A stretch of 64,000 nt of DNA from an uncultured Lachnospiraceae bacterium (GCA_949472775.1 CASWVG010000003.1:1-64000), one strand, 5' to 3'; positions 1-10,484 are shown, numbered from the stretch's first letter. Translations and numbers: made by a program. The notes: generated from the letters alone by a model not told the origin.

Positions 1-555
1 GGGAACGGGACAGATGCTTTGGGAGATAGCAGCGTATCTGGGAACGGGACAGATGCTTTGGGAGATAGCAGCGTATCTGGGAACGGGACAGATGCCTTGG
101 AAAACAACCTCGTTTGGGGCAATACGACCAGTGTGTCAGACAATATGATAAGCGTGTCAGATAATGTGATAGATGTGTCAGGTAATGAAACCATATCGGG
201 GAATCTGCACAGTGTGTCTGAAAACAACGCGGTATCGGGCAATGCAGCCAGCGTGTCTGGCAATGATGCGATATCGGGGAATGCGTTCCGTGTGTCTGGC
301 AACGATGCGGTATCAAGCAATGCAGCCAGCGTGTCAGGCAACGACGCGGAATCAGGCAAGGTAACCAGCTTGTCGGGTAATGATACGGTATCGGGCAATG
401 CATCCGGCGTTTCTGGTAACGATACAGTATCAGACAATACATTCTGCGTGTCAGATAATATGACCGTATCAGTCAATGGAATGAGTGCGTCGGAAAACGA
501 TACCGTTTCGGGCAATGCAGCCAGCGTCTCGGGAAACGGCACAATATCCGGCAAA
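1..555 (+). repeat. 39-bp (13-codon) tandem repeats inside the SGNH protein gene
   Basis: Bases 1-39 and 40-78 are identical and a third copy diverges after about 17 bases. Downstream, degenerate copies keep the 13-codon period (VSGNDAISGNAFR, VSGNDAVSSNAAS, VSGNDAESGKVTS, LSGNDTVSGNASG and more) up to about base 555. Copy number probably changes by recombination without breaking the frame, because the unit is a multiple of three. Confidence 0.9.
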
Positions 556-1350
556 ATGCTCGATCTTCTTCCGAAGATAGAAATGGTGTATCCCGAAATT
601 ACACTTGTCGAACGCAGGCAGATAAGAAGCTCTCTGGAGGAGACTCTCCTGGTCAACTGGGAGGACAAGGCGTGTCTGGAAGAGCAGGGTGTGGATTTCT
701 CCGGGAAGAAAATTGCCTGTCTGGGAGACAGCATCACGGCGGCGGCTAATCTGGAAGGGGAGGAAGGGTATCTCTCCTATGCCTATCCTTCTATACTGAA
801 AGAACTGTTGGGAGCGGAGGAAGTGTACAATCTGGGCATTGGCGGTTCATCCATCGGACGGTACTGGTCGGATGCCTTTGTGGAACGTTATACGCGGATT
901 CCGGAGGACACGGACATTATTATTGTCATGGGCGGCACCAATGACGGGTTCTGCCTGTCGGAAAAAGAGTTTGGCAGCCTTGCGGAACGGAAACCATGGA
1001 CTTTCTGTGGGGATCTGGACGAACTGATGCGGGGGCTTAAGGAGAAGTATCCCGATGCGGATATTTTCTTTGTCACGCCGCTGCCGAATATCCTGCAGGA
1101 CTATCTGATGCGGGAGCGGACCTATCTGCTTCCCCAGAAAAATCTGTCGGATGTGATTCTGACCTTATCTGCCGCCCACGATTTTCAGGTGATAGATTTA
1201 TATAATTCCAATATACTGGATTCTCACGACGCGGATATCGTGGCTGATTATATGCCGGACGGCGTACATGCGAATAGGGCTGGGTATCGGATTCTGGCGG
1301 AACATATCGCGGCGGAACTTGTGCGATACTACGAAGAAAATGAGGGGTAG
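1..1350 (+). CDS. Surface protein with 13-residue repeat stalk and SGNH/GDSL hydrolase domain (5' partial)
   Basis: The frame is open at the left edge, so the start and any signal peptide lie outside the window; 449 codons are visible. Visible residues 1 to about 185 are Ser/Gly/Asn-rich repeats of 13 residues, typified by VSGNDxVSGNxxS; the first two copies are identical. From about residue 235 comes an SGNH hydrolase fold: GDS at 242-244 (nucleophile Ser244), a Gly in NLGIGGSS near 279, GGTND at 311-315 (oxyanion Asn314) and DGVH at 420-423 (Asp420/His423). The family hydrolyses ester bonds, often in polysaccharides or lipids; the substrate here is unknown. The repeat part is probably an extended surface stalk. 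No sorting motif follows the hydrolase. The enzyme class is solid, the cell-surface location is inferred. Confidence 0.85.
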   Translation, partial: GNGTDALGDSSVSGNGTDALGDSSVSGNGTDALENNLVWGNTTSVSDNMISVSDNVIDVSGNETISGNLHSVSENNAVSGNAASVSGNDAISGNAFRVSGNDAVSSNAASVSGNDAESGKVTSLSGNDTVSGNASGVSGNDTVSDNTFCVSDNMTVSVNGMSASENDTVSGNAASVSGNGTISGKMLDLLPKIEMVYPEITLVERRQIRSSLEETLLVNWEDKACLEEQGVDFSGKKIACLGDSITAAANLEGEEGYLSYAYPSILKELLGAEEVYNLGIGGSSIGRYWSDAFVERYTRIPEDTDIIIVMGGTNDGFCLSEKEFGSLAERKPWTFCGDLDELMRGLKEKYPDADIFFVTPLPNILQDYLMRERTYLLPQKNLSDVILTLSAAHDFQVIDLYNSNILDSHDADIVADYMPDGVHANRAGYRILAEHIAAELVRYYEENEG

Positions 1351-1505
1351 TTATGGCACTGACTGGCCCGGAATGGCTGGGTGTGGACAGCAACCAGCGG
1401 GAGGACGCTGCGGCTGCTTTTGATTGACGAACAGCGGAAGATGCGTTATTGTTTATCATAACAGGAAAGCAGACTGGAAAAAGGATGCGGACAGGAGGAA
1501 CGGGT

Positions 1506-1784
1506 ATGGATTTTTTTGAAAAGATAGGGGATACCATTACTTCAAAGGGAAAGGAAGTATCGGGAAAGGCGAGGGATCTGGCGGAGATCGCGAATCTGAG
1601 AGGACAGATTAGCACCTGCGAGGAGGTAATCAGAAAGAATTATATTGAGATCGGCAGATTGTATTATGAGAGAGAGGGGCTGGAGCCTGCGGGGGAATAT
1701 GAAGCGTTCTGCAGGGCTATCAGCAATGCAAAGACAGGCATCGAGGATCTGGAGGAGAAGATCCGGAGGGTAAAAGGGATCTGA
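1506..1784 (+). CDS. Small helical protein of the zinc-ribbon-associated type, lacking the ribbon
   Basis: This encodes 92 residues and is almost entirely helical. It starts MDFFEKIGDTI and contains the block ISTCEEVIRKNYIEIGRLYY, then a second helix ending EEKIRRVKGI. The ATG at 1506 sits behind an aggagg ribosome binding site; an upstream ATG in frame at 1449 has none. Similar N-terminal helical domains in clostridial proteins are often followed by CxxC zinc ribbons. Here the reading frame stops before any ribbon. Function unknown. The next reading frame, in the same phase just after the stop, is a broken gene fragment, so the 3' side may have been rearranged. Confidence 0.6.
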   Translation: MDFFEKIGDTITSKGKEVSGKARDLAEIANLRGQISTCEEVIRKNYIEIGRLYYEREGLEPAGEYEAFCRAISNAKTGIEDLEEKIRRVKGI

Positions 1785-2288
1785 TCCGGAGGAGATAATG
1801 AACAGGCGGTGTGGAGTCTGCTGCTGGCCAGCGGATATCTGAAGGTCAAAAAACATGAGGCATATGCTTCGCAGTTTGGTGAATGGAAAGAAACGTATGA
1901 ACTGGAATTGACTAACTTTGAAGTAAAAGCCATGTTCAGGGGGATGATTCAGAAATGGTTTGGCAGTGTCCTGTCTGACTACAATGAATTTGTCAAAGCG
2001 CTGCTGTGGGGTGACGTCAGGGCGATGAACGCTTACATGAACAGGGTGGCCATGCAGACATTCAGTTATGCCGTCATTATTGAATTCAAGGTGCAGGACG
2101 AGGACGAAAAGGAATTGTCTGACACAGTGCAGGCAGCGCTTAAGCAGATCGAGGAGAAGAATTACCAGACGAATCTCGCAGCGAAAGGGATTCCGGCGGA
2201 GCGGATCAGGAAGTACGGATTTGCATTCTGTGGGAAGAAGGTGCTGATCGGGAGCGGGGAAAAGAAACAGGACAAGGCGTCTGTATAA
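1785..2288 (+). pseudogene. Decayed AAA-ATPase-like / PD-(D/E)XK nuclease family remnant
   Basis: The readable frame directly follows the stop of the upstream gene and opens in mid-domain with [16 protein letters not shown], a block typical of the centre of AAA-ATPase_like/DUF1703 proteins of about 550 residues. The whole N-terminal ATPase half is missing. A second, in-frame gap is inferred where FSY is joined directly to AVIIEFKV: family members normally carry about 45 residues there, including the nuclease aspartate region. The C-terminal end ([15 protein letters not shown], then [16 protein letters not shown]) is well kept. A GTG at 1809 could start translation but lacks a good ribosome binding site. 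I read it as a doubly deleted relic, not a functional nuclease. Confidence 0.7.
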
Positions 2289-2306
2289 AAAAGAAAGATG
2301 AATCAA

Positions 2307-2345
2307 AAGGTCGGAAACCCGTATGGATGCGGGAGTTCCGACCTT
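2307..2345. terminator. Bidirectional hairpin terminator between convergent genes
   Basis: AAGGTCGGAA (2307-2316) pairs perfectly with TTCCGACCTT (2336-2345), and CCCG/CGGG extends the inner stem. A-rich sequence precedes it and T-rich sequence follows, so it can serve the + strand remnant and the - strand penicillin-binding protein gene. Confidence 0.75.
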
Positions 2346-2352
2346 CTTTCGT

Positions 2353-5064
2353 CTATTGTGCGGGTGGCTGTTCCGGCTGGGGCGGCGCCTGTTGTTGCTG
2401 CGCCGCTGCCGCTTCTGCCGCTGCGGCTGCTGCCGCGGCATTCCGCTGATTGATCTCGGCACGCTGTGCTTCAATGGTGCCCTCAAACCCGGGTGTAGCG
2501 AAGAAGACTTCATCGTGCGGACACATATTGGTCTGTGGCGCGGGCACGGGAACCTGGCTGACGGAACCGTCCTCGTTTACTACTTCAGTGGTGCCTGTGG
2601 AGGAACCGCTCTGCAGGACAGCCGGTTCAATCGGTGTCAGTTCGATCACGCCCTCCACCTTGAAAGGACAGAACTCACGAGCAGGCAGCATACTGTACTG
2701 GCAGACCTGCCCCGCATAGTGCACGTCACAGGTGTCGGTGGGAATGGTATTCTCCGCAAAATATTCTGTGCGCAGCGTTCCGTCGCAAAGTCCCGCAATG
2801 GGCAGCTTTCCGGAACGGGAGCATACTGTGGCGGTCACAATGCCGGAGGGAACGCTGAAGGATTCGCTCGGCAGATCTTTGTGAATCTCTGACATGACGG
2901 CGCGCCACAGTTTTTTCGCCAGATTCTTCTCGTCTCCGGACAACTTCACGTTGTTGTCAAAGCCCGCCCAGGTGGTAGCGGTGTAGTAGGGGGTGTACCC
3001 CGAAAACCATACATCGTTGTAATCGGAGGTTGTGCCCGTCTTTCCCGCGATGGCCATGTTGCCGAAGTTGACCGAACCGCCGGTACCGCTTGTGACAACG
3101 TCAACCATGGCGTCCGTCAGAAGAAAGGCGGTGGTCTCCTTGATGACCTGTTTGGAATTGGGCAGGGTATTGTCTAATATAATATTTCCGTCGTGGTCCA
3201 AAACCTTCGTGTAAAGCTTCGGCTTGATATAGGTGCCGCCGTTTGCAATGCAGGCGTAGGCAGCGTTCAGCTCTTCATTGGTGACACCGTGTGTAAGACC
3301 GCCGAGAGCGGTAGTCTGCTGAATGTCCGAGAAGATCTCGCCGTTTATTTCCTCGCGCTCCACAACGGTGGTAAAGCCGAAGTTTCTCAGATAATCAAAA
3401 CCGAGCTGGGGTGTGATCTGGGTCAGGGTCTTCACAGCCACGATATTCATGGAGTCGCGGATCCCGTCCCTAAGGGAGGAAAGCCCGCGGTATTTCTCGC
3501 CGTACCAGTTGGCTACCGGCCGCCCGGTGGCGTAGTTGAAAGGCGCGTCATTCATAACGGTGGCGAGTGTGAGCCCTGCGCTGTCTAAAGCGGGCGCGTA
3601 GGTGGACACCACCTTGAAGGTGGAACCCGGCTGTCTGGTTGTATCGGTGGCACGGTTTAAGGTACGGCTGGCGGTCTTGGCGCCACGGCCGCCCACCATA
3701 GCCACGACGCAGCCTGTGCGCTGATCCTGCACCACGAGGGAAACCTGTGGCTGGGGAGTCAGATTAATGTTCTCGCCGAAGACCTCGTCGCCGGAGCGCA
3801 TCACGTCGGCCTTGTATGCCTCGATATCCTGATAGGCCTCCTCCTGTGAGGAGTAAATCAGATTGTAGCTGGAGGAACGGTTTTCCTTCCAATAGCTGCG
3901 GAACATTTCCGTGCTGACATTTTCCCGGTCTCCGTTTGCGCGGTCGATGGTCAGCTCATAATGCAGGTACCATTTGGTGTTTGCGGGGAAATTGCTCTCG
4001 TCCGCAAAGGCATTGTCGCAGATCGCCTGTATTTTCGGATCCTGGGTGGAATATATTTTCAGACCGCCGCTGTAGAGCAGGGTGTAGGCCTGGGTCTCGT
4101 TGTAACCGGCAGCGATCAGATCTTCCATGACATCGTCCGTCAGCGCATCCACGAAATATGTACTGACCGCGTTGTCCTCATTTTTGGCGTCTGCCACCTG
4201 GATGCGGGAATAGACATCGTCGTCCAGCGCTTCCTCGTGCTCCTCCGCGCTGATATAGCCCTGCTCCAACATATCGTCCAGCACTTTTGTCCGGCGCTTC
4301 GCGTTCTCTTCCGGGTGCGTGATGGGATTATAGCGGGACGGGTTCTGTGTAATGCCAGCGATCACAGCGCACTCGGACAGATTGAGCTCGTTGACATGTT
4401 TGCCAAAATACCGTCTGGAAGCAGCCTCGACGCCCAGCGTATTGGAACCGAGGTTGATGGTGTTCATGTAATTGATCAGGATGGACTCTTTGTCCATGAC
4501 TTTTTCCAGCTCCAGAGCCAGATACTGTTCCTGAAACTTTCTCTTGAATTTATCCGCCCAGGAATCCTCGCTCGTCCAGTCCGTAAAGACGTTATTTTTC
4601 AGGAGCTGCTGGGTGATGGTGCTGGCGCCCTCAGAGAAATGGCGCTTCTGGATGCCAATCACACCCGCGCGGATGATACCCTTGATATCGATGCCGTTGT
4701 GGTCATAAAAACGGGCGTCCTCGATGGCGACAAAGGCGTCCTTCAAGTCCTGGGGAACCATGTCGATGGAAACCGGGATCCGGTTGGCGTCGGTGGAAAC
4801 CAGTTTCTTGATCTGGGTGCCTTCTATATTATAGACGAACGTGGAAAACCCGGAGGGTGTCACGTCAATGTTGCTGATATCCGGCGCTGTCGCCAGAATC
4901 CCCTTAAAAGCGCCGATGCCTGCGCTGACGCCGACGATAGCCGCACCGATCATGCCGATCAGAAAAACCTGCACAAAGGTAAAGGCAACCTTTCTGCTCC
5001 ATTTTTTACCTGTAGAGTGAAGCGCCTGCTGCTTTTTGCGGACGCCTTTTTTGCCATAGTTCAT
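2353..5064 (-). CDS. Class A penicillin-binding protein (PBP1A-type transglycosylase/transpeptidase)
   Basis: This 903-residue bifunctional peptidoglycan synthase polymerises lipid II and cross-links stem peptides outside the membrane. A basic cytoplasmic tail precedes one membrane anchor at about 28-52. The GT51 domain carries EDARFYDH (catalytic Glu115) and GASTITQQLLKN (147-157). The transpeptidase domain has STFK (Ser481, Lys484), SMN (538-540) and KTGT (675-678). The tail from about 830 is linker-like and ends in an Ala/Gln/Pro-rich run. The ATG follows aaggaggcagtatcct, and a good promoter lies at 5089-5117. Gene and domains are of normal length. It appears monocistronic, ending at the bidirectional hairpin. 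Confidence 0.95.
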   Translation of the reverse strand: MNYGKKGVRKKQQALHSTGKKWSRKVAFTFVQVFLIGMIGAAIVGVSAGIGAFKGILATAPDISNIDVTPSGFSTFVYNIEGTQIKKLVSTDANRIPVSIDMVPQDLKDAFVAIEDARFYDHNGIDIKGIIRAGVIGIQKRHFSEGASTITQQLLKNNVFTDWTSEDSWADKFKRKFQEQYLALELEKVMDKESILINYMNTINLGSNTLGVEAASRRYFGKHVNELNLSECAVIAGITQNPSRYNPITHPEENAKRRTKVLDDMLEQGYISAEEHEEALDDDVYSRIQVADAKNEDNAVSTYFVDALTDDVMEDLIAAGYNETQAYTLLYSGGLKIYSTQDPKIQAICDNAFADESNFPANTKWYLHYELTIDRANGDRENVSTEMFRSYWKENRSSSYNLIYSSQEEAYQDIEAYKADVMRSGDEVFGENINLTPQPQVSLVVQDQRTGCVVAMVGGRGAKTASRTLNRATDTTRQPGSTFKVVSTYAPALDSAGLTLATVMNDAPFNYATGRPVANWYGEKYRGLSSLRDGIRDSMNIVAVKTLTQITPQLGFDYLRNFGFTTVVEREEINGEIFSDIQQTTALGGLTHGVTNEELNAAYACIANGGTYIKPKLYTKVLDHDGNIILDNTLPNSKQVIKETTAFLLTDAMVDVVTSGTGGSVNFGNMAIAGKTGTTSDYNDVWFSGYTPYYTATTWAGFDNNVKLSGDEKNLAKKLWRAVMSEIHKDLPSESFSVPSGIVTATVCSRSGKLPIAGLCDGTLRTEYFAENTIPTDTCDVHYAGQVCQYSMLPAREFCPFKVEGVIELTPIEPAVLQSGSSTGTTEVVNEDGSVSQVPVPAPQTNMCPHDEVFFATPGFEGTIEAQRAEINQRNAAAAAAAAEAAAAQQQQAPPQPEQPPAQ

Positions 5065-5088
5065 AGGATACTGCCTCCTTGACTCTTT

Positions 5089-5117
5089 ATCATAGTCTCA
5101 AATGCCGATATAGTCAA
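5089..5117 (-). promoter_or_regulatory. Sigma-A-type promoter of the penicillin-binding protein gene
   Basis: Read on the - strand: TTGACT (5117-5112), 17-base spacer, TATGAT (5094-5089), about 25 bases from the start codon. Confidence 0.7.
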
Positions 5118-5289
5118 TCTTTTTGGAAAATTGCCGTTGCAGGGCGACGTTTTTTTAAACGGTCGCTTTTACTATAATATGAAAAGGGTATAATCTGTGA
5201 CGATTATAGCAAAATTCCCCTGGCAAATAAAGGTTTTTCTACTTTCTTTAGAATTGTTCACGATTCTGTGCACATTTATACGCCCCTTG

Positions 5290-5298
5290 TGGTATAAT
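5290..5298 (+). promoter_or_regulatory. Extended -10 promoter upstream of the YigZ-family gene
   Basis: TGGTATAAT at 5290-5298 is an extended -10 element. The -35 region is weak. It implies a leader of about 175 bases, which contains the structured repeat at 5310-5445. Confidence 0.45.
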
Positions 5299-5309
5299 AC
5301 TCGCGTAAG

Positions 5310-5445
5310 CCAGAGCAGTGCGCAGACACGCAGAGAAGGGAAGAGGAGAGCTTACTCTCCGAAGCACTTCACTGTGCGGATGCATAGGGCGAAGTCCGCG
5401 TGTGAGAAATCCGAAGGATTTCCATCCGCACTGCGCAGGAAGAGT
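5310..5445. repeat. Intergenic structured repeat (family A, copy 1)
   Basis: The 415-base gap between the divergent PBP and YigZ genes holds no coding sequence I can support. It contains GTGCGCAGAC, then GTGCGGATG (near 5376) pairing perfectly with CATCCGCAC (near 5427), and an inner GAAATCC-gaa-GGATTTC hairpin, ending in CACTGCGCAG. Related blocks occur near 15.8, 29.6 and 51.2 kb. Confidence 0.55.
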
Positions 5446-5479
5446 GAATGGCAGCCCATGTCGGGGAAGGAATAGAAGT

Positions 5480-6142
5480 ATGGACAAGTATGCGCCATAT
5501 AAGATCATAGAATATGGGGGCGAAGGGGAGATCGTGGAAAAGAAATCCCGCTTTATTGCCCATGTGCAGGCTACTCACACAGAGGAGGAGGCTGTCGCTT
5601 TTATTGAGGCGGAGAAGAAACGTTACTGGGACGCCAGGCACCACTGTTATGCCTATATTCTGGGCGAGCAGGGGGAGACTGTGCGGTATTCGGACGACGG
5701 GGAACCTTCTGGCACGGCGGGCAGACCCATTCTGGAGGTGCTCACAGGATCGGGAATCCGCGGTCTGACGCTGGTGGTGACCCGGTATTTCGGCGGCACG
5801 CTGCTTGGTACCGGCGGGCTTGTGCGCGCCTACACGCAGGCGGCGCAGGCGGGAATTGCGGACAGCCGTGTTGCGGTGATGCGGTACGGGTATACTCTTA
5901 CGGTGGAGACGGATTATAACGGGATCGGTAAGATACAGTATCTTTTGGGACAGCGGGGGATTCCCATAGAGGAATCCGTCTATACGGAACAGGTGTCTAT
6001 CGGATTCCATGTGCCCTGCGAGGAGAAAGATAAACTGATAAAGGACATTACGGAGGCGACTGCTGGCGCAGCGCGGATAAGCGTCTCAGATCCTTTTTAT
6101 TATAAAAGCGCGGAAGAACTTTCCGGGGGCGGTCTGGGCTAA
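5480..6142 (+). CDS. yigZ: YigZ/IMPACT family protein
   Basis: This 220-residue protein has the normal length of the YigZ (IMPACT N-terminal domain, UPF0029) family. The N-terminal part carries KKSRFIAHVQ and the region up to YSDDGEPSGTAGRPIL, the family signature, followed by VTRYFGGTLLGTGGLVRAY. The C-terminal about 75 residues form the ferredoxin-like DUF1949 domain. The ATG at 5480 gives MDKYAPYKII; an in-frame start further upstream would translate the structured repeat and is rejected. The eukaryotic relative IMPACT modulates GCN2; the bacterial role is poorly defined and probably touches ribosome or translation stress. It is followed by mgtE after about 50 bases. Confidence 0.9.
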   Translation: MDKYAPYKIIEYGGEGEIVEKKSRFIAHVQATHTEEEAVAFIEAEKKRYWDARHHCYAYILGEQGETVRYSDDGEPSGTAGRPILEVLTGSGIRGLTLVVTRYFGGTLLGTGGLVRAYTQAAQAGIADSRVAVMRYGYTLTVETDYNGIGKIQYLLGQRGIPIEESVYTEQVSIGFHVPCEEKDKLIKDITEATAGAARISVSDPFYYKSAEELSGGGLG

Positions 6143-6155
6143 AAAGCAGGAGCTG

Positions 6156-6180
6156 CCGCCGGGATGCAGGTTTCCGGCGG
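6156..6180 (+). other. GC-rich hairpin in the yigZ-mgtE gap
   Basis: CCGCCGG (6156-6162) pairs with CCGGCGG (6174-6180), ending 14 bases before the mgtE start. No U-run follows. It could weaken read-through or hide the mgtE ribosome binding site. Confidence 0.35.
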
Positions 6181-6194
6181 AAAGGCGGCAGGCT

Positions 6195-7604
6195 ATGGGC
6201 GAGAACAGAGAAACGGAAAAAAGAGCGGAAGAGCTGGAGACAAAGGTTTATAACGACTATGCCGATTTTGGTGTGGAGGAGATCCGGGAGCTTCTCAGAA
6301 AAGGGCAGTATACCAGCCTCAGAAAGATTATAGAAGAACTCAATGATGCGGATATCGCGGACTATATGGAGGAGATGGAGGAGGAAGAGGTTATTAAGAT
6401 ATTCCGCTTTCTCCCAAAGGATACGGCGGCGGATGTCTTTTCCTATCTGGAGATCGACAGGCAGCAGTCCATTATCACGTCCCTTTCAGATAAGGACGCG
6501 GCGCGCATCATCGACAACATGATGTCCGACGATGCGAAGGAACTGATGGAGGAGATGCCTGCCAATGTGGTGAAACGGCTGATTGCCAACACAAGCCCGG
6601 ACACGAGAAAAGCGATCAACCATCTGATGCGTTACCCGGAGGACTCCGCGGGCAGCATTATGACGGTTGAGTATGTGGACTTGAAGGAGCACTACACGGT
6701 GGCGCAGGCCATCGACCGGATCCGCAAGGTGGGCCTTGACAGCGAGACCATCAATATCTGTTATGTGCTCGATTATAAGCGGACGCTTGTGGGGACGGTT
6801 GCCCTGCGGTATCTGCTCCTGAGTGACCCGGACGCCGTGATCGGCGAGATGATGCACAGAAACGTGGTGTCTCTCCATACCCTGATGGATCAGGAGGAAG
6901 TGGCAAGGCAGTTCAAAAAATATGAGTTTACCGCTATGCCTGTGGTGGATAATGAGGACAGGCTGGTCGGTATTATCACCATGGACGACGTGGTGGATAT
7001 TCTGGAAGAGGAGACCACGGAAGATATCGAGAAGATGGCGGCTGTGATGCCTTCCGATAAGCCCTATCTGCGGATGACGGTGTTTGACGCCTACAAAAAG
7101 AGGATTCCGTGGCTGCTTCTGTTGATGATTTCGGCTACCTTTACAGGGAAGATTATCACCGCTTTTGAGAATGAACTGAAACGTTATGTGGTGCTGACGG
7201 CTTTTATTCCCATGCTTATGGATACCGGCGGCAACGCGGGCGGACAGGCTTCCGCCATCATCATCCGCGGTATTTCGCTGGAGGAGATCGAGTTTAGCGA
7301 CTGGCTTAAGGTGATCTGGAAGGAGATCCGCACGGCGGTGCTGTGCGGTCTGACGCTGTCGGTCTGCAATTTCGCAAGGCTGATGATTTTTGATCATGTG
7401 AGCGTATATGTGGCGTTTGTAGTGTGTATTACCCTGCTGATGGCGGTGATCGTGGCGAAGATGGTCGGCTCCACGCTGCCCATGCTGGCAAAGAAAATCG
7501 GGCTTGACCCGGCGGTGATGGCAAGCCCGTTTATCACGACGATCGTGGACGCGATTTCGTTGCTTATTTACTTCCGCGTGGCGGAGATTGTGCTGGGGAT
7601 CTGA
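6195..7604 (+). CDS. mgtE: Magnesium transporter MgtE
   Basis: This 469-residue Mg2+ channel/transporter of the cytoplasmic membrane has the full MgtE layout. The helical N domain (about 20-145) contains IADYMEEMEEEEVIKIF; two CBS domains (about 150-280) include MPVVDNEDRLVGIITMDDVV; five membrane helices follow from about 300, with GNAGGQASA, the selectivity-region signature of the pore family. In this family N and CBS domains sense cytosolic Mg2+ and close the pore. The ATG at 6195 has only a weak ribosome binding site, and the GC-rich hairpin just upstream may affect translation. No M-box riboswitch is visible. The gene converges on bipA. Confidence 0.95.
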   Translation: MGENRETEKRAEELETKVYNDYADFGVEEIRELLRKGQYTSLRKIIEELNDADIADYMEEMEEEEVIKIFRFLPKDTAADVFSYLEIDRQQSIITSLSDKDAARIIDNMMSDDAKELMEEMPANVVKRLIANTSPDTRKAINHLMRYPEDSAGSIMTVEYVDLKEHYTVAQAIDRIRKVGLDSETINICYVLDYKRTLVGTVALRYLLLSDPDAVIGEMMHRNVVSLHTLMDQEEVARQFKKYEFTAMPVVDNEDRLVGIITMDDVVDILEEETTEDIEKMAAVMPSDKPYLRMTVFDAYKKRIPWLLLLMISATFTGKIITAFENELKRYVVLTAFIPMLMDTGGNAGGQASAIIIRGISLEEIEFSDWLKVIWKEIRTAVLCGLTLSVCNFARLMIFDHVSVYVAFVVCITLLMAVIVAKMVGSTLPMLAKKIGLDPAVMASPFITTIVDAISLLIYFRVAEIVLGI

Positions 7605-7607
7605 CAG

Positions 7608-7645
7608 CGCGGGTTTGCGAGTCTGACTGCGACTGCGGACCCGTC
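7608..7645. terminator. Probable terminator between mgtE and bipA
   Basis: CGGGT (7610-7614) pairs with ACCCG (7639-7643) around an imperfect GCGAGTC/GACTGCG stem in the 48-base convergent gap. The stem is imperfect, so the call is tentative. Confidence 0.4.
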
Positions 7646-7652
7646 GTTATGT

Positions 7653-9494
<1,842 letters not shown>

Positions 9495-9528
9495 ATTTTT
9501 TCATACCTTTCATCAAATTGCCTCGGTC

Positions 9529-9557
9529 ATTATAACACCTGCTCTCCGTTCTGGCAA
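9529..9557 (-). promoter_or_regulatory. Sigma-A-type promoter of bipA
   Basis: Read on the - strand: TTGCCA (9557-9552), 17-base spacer, TATAAT (9534-9529). Confidence 0.75.
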
Positions 9558-9675
9558 GTCGCGCGACCCCTTACAGTTCTATTTTCCTGCCATATCTTAT
9601 ATATTGATAATACAATAACAGTTCAGGGTCAGTTTTTGAATGGCATTGAAATACTTGAGCAGAATGGAGGAAAAC

Positions 9676-10308
9676 ATGACGGATAAGGTAATTGAAAACA
9701 ACCAGGTGGCGGTTATGGGGGAGATTGTAAGCGATTTTTCCTTCAGCCATGAGATTTTCGGAGAGGGCTTTTATATGGTAGATATCAGCGTGGATCGACT
9801 CAGCGAGTCAACTGATATCATACCAGTGATGGTGTCTGAGAGGCTCATCGACGTAAATGAGGACTACAAGGGAATGAAAATATGCATCACGGGACAATTC
9901 CGCTCTTACAACAGGCACGAGGAGAGAAAGAACAGGCTGGTTTTGTCAGTGTTTGCACGGGAGATTGAATTTGTCGACGATATCGGGGAAGGGGCAAAGA
10001 CAAACCAGATTTTTCTGGACGGTTATATCTGCAAAGCGCCGGTTTATCGTAAGACACCGCTTGGCAGGGAGATTGCAGACCTGCTTCTGGCAGTGAACAG
10101 GCCTTACGGGAAGTCGGATTACATACCCTGTATCTGCTGGGGACGCAACGCCAGATTTGCCAGCAACTTTGAGGTGGGAAGCCGCTGTGCCATCTGGGGC
10201 AGGATCCAGAGTCGTGAATATATGAAAAAATTGTCGGAGGAGCAGTTGGAACGGAGGATCGCCTACGAGGTTTCCGTCAGCAAGCTGGAACTTGTGGAAG
10301 AGGAGTGA
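9676..10308 (+). CDS. Single-stranded-DNA-binding-like protein with two OB folds
   Basis: Encodes 210 residues. The first half (about 7-95) and second half (about 105-205) each read as an OB-fold strand pattern. The second resembles SSB/PriB proteins most clearly through TPLGREIADLLLAVNRPYGK, then IPCICWGRNA and a late RIQSREY. The ATG at 9676 follows ggagg at the right distance; the alternative ATG at 9640 does not. It lacks the acidic DDDIPF-like tail that canonical SSB uses to recruit partners, so a role in primosome or phage-type replication, or a regulatory one, is possible. It stands alone, divergent from bipA. The fold is supported by pattern; the biological role is inferred. Confidence 0.65.
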   Translation: MTDKVIENNQVAVMGEIVSDFSFSHEIFGEGFYMVDISVDRLSESTDIIPVMVSERLIDVNEDYKGMKICITGQFRSYNRHEERKNRLVLSVFAREIEFVDDIGEGAKTNQIFLDGYICKAPVYRKTPLGREIADLLLAVNRPYGKSDYIPCICWGRNARFASNFEVGSRCAIWGRIQSREYMKKLSEEQLERRIAYEVSVSKLELVEEE

Positions 10309-10334
10309 GAAGGTGCAGATGTTGACATAACTAC

Positions 10335-10363
10335 TTGCATACCGGGAAGGATTGTGCTATTCT
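10335..10363 (+). promoter_or_regulatory. Probable promoter of the CobO-like gene
   Basis: TTGCAT (10335-10340), 17-base spacer, TATTCT (10358-10363). A TTGACA at 10322 lacks a partner at normal spacing. Confidence 0.45.
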
Positions 10364-10484
10364 GAGCTTGTATATTATTGTATATTGTAACTATTTAGTA
10401 CGGGCTGGGATGTTTACTGAGGGGCCGTGAAACCATTAGGTACTGAACAGTTATTATTTCATATGAAAATACGGGGTGCTGGCT

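Noticed and set aside
1-555. Possible CRISPR array from the 39-base repeats
   Set aside because: The repeats are contiguous without spacers and keep one reading frame leading into a hydrolase domain.
1353-1427. 24-codon frame starting MALTGPEWLG after the SGNH gene
   Set aside because: Too short to judge and the start is only 3 bases after the previous stop; no second line of evidence.
3961-5082. 373-codon open frame on the + strand opposite the penicillin-binding protein gene
   Set aside because: Antisense to a complete PBP1A with all catalytic motifs; no ribosome binding site.
6143-6194. M-box magnesium riboswitch before mgtE
   Set aside because: The gap is only 52 bases and holds one simple hairpin.
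10322-10327. TTGACA as -35 of the CobO-like gene
   Set aside because: No -10 at 16-18 bases; TTGCAT at 10335 fits better.
10309-10484. Cobalamin riboswitch before the CobO-like gene
   Set aside because: No B12-box-like sequence and the leader is short.
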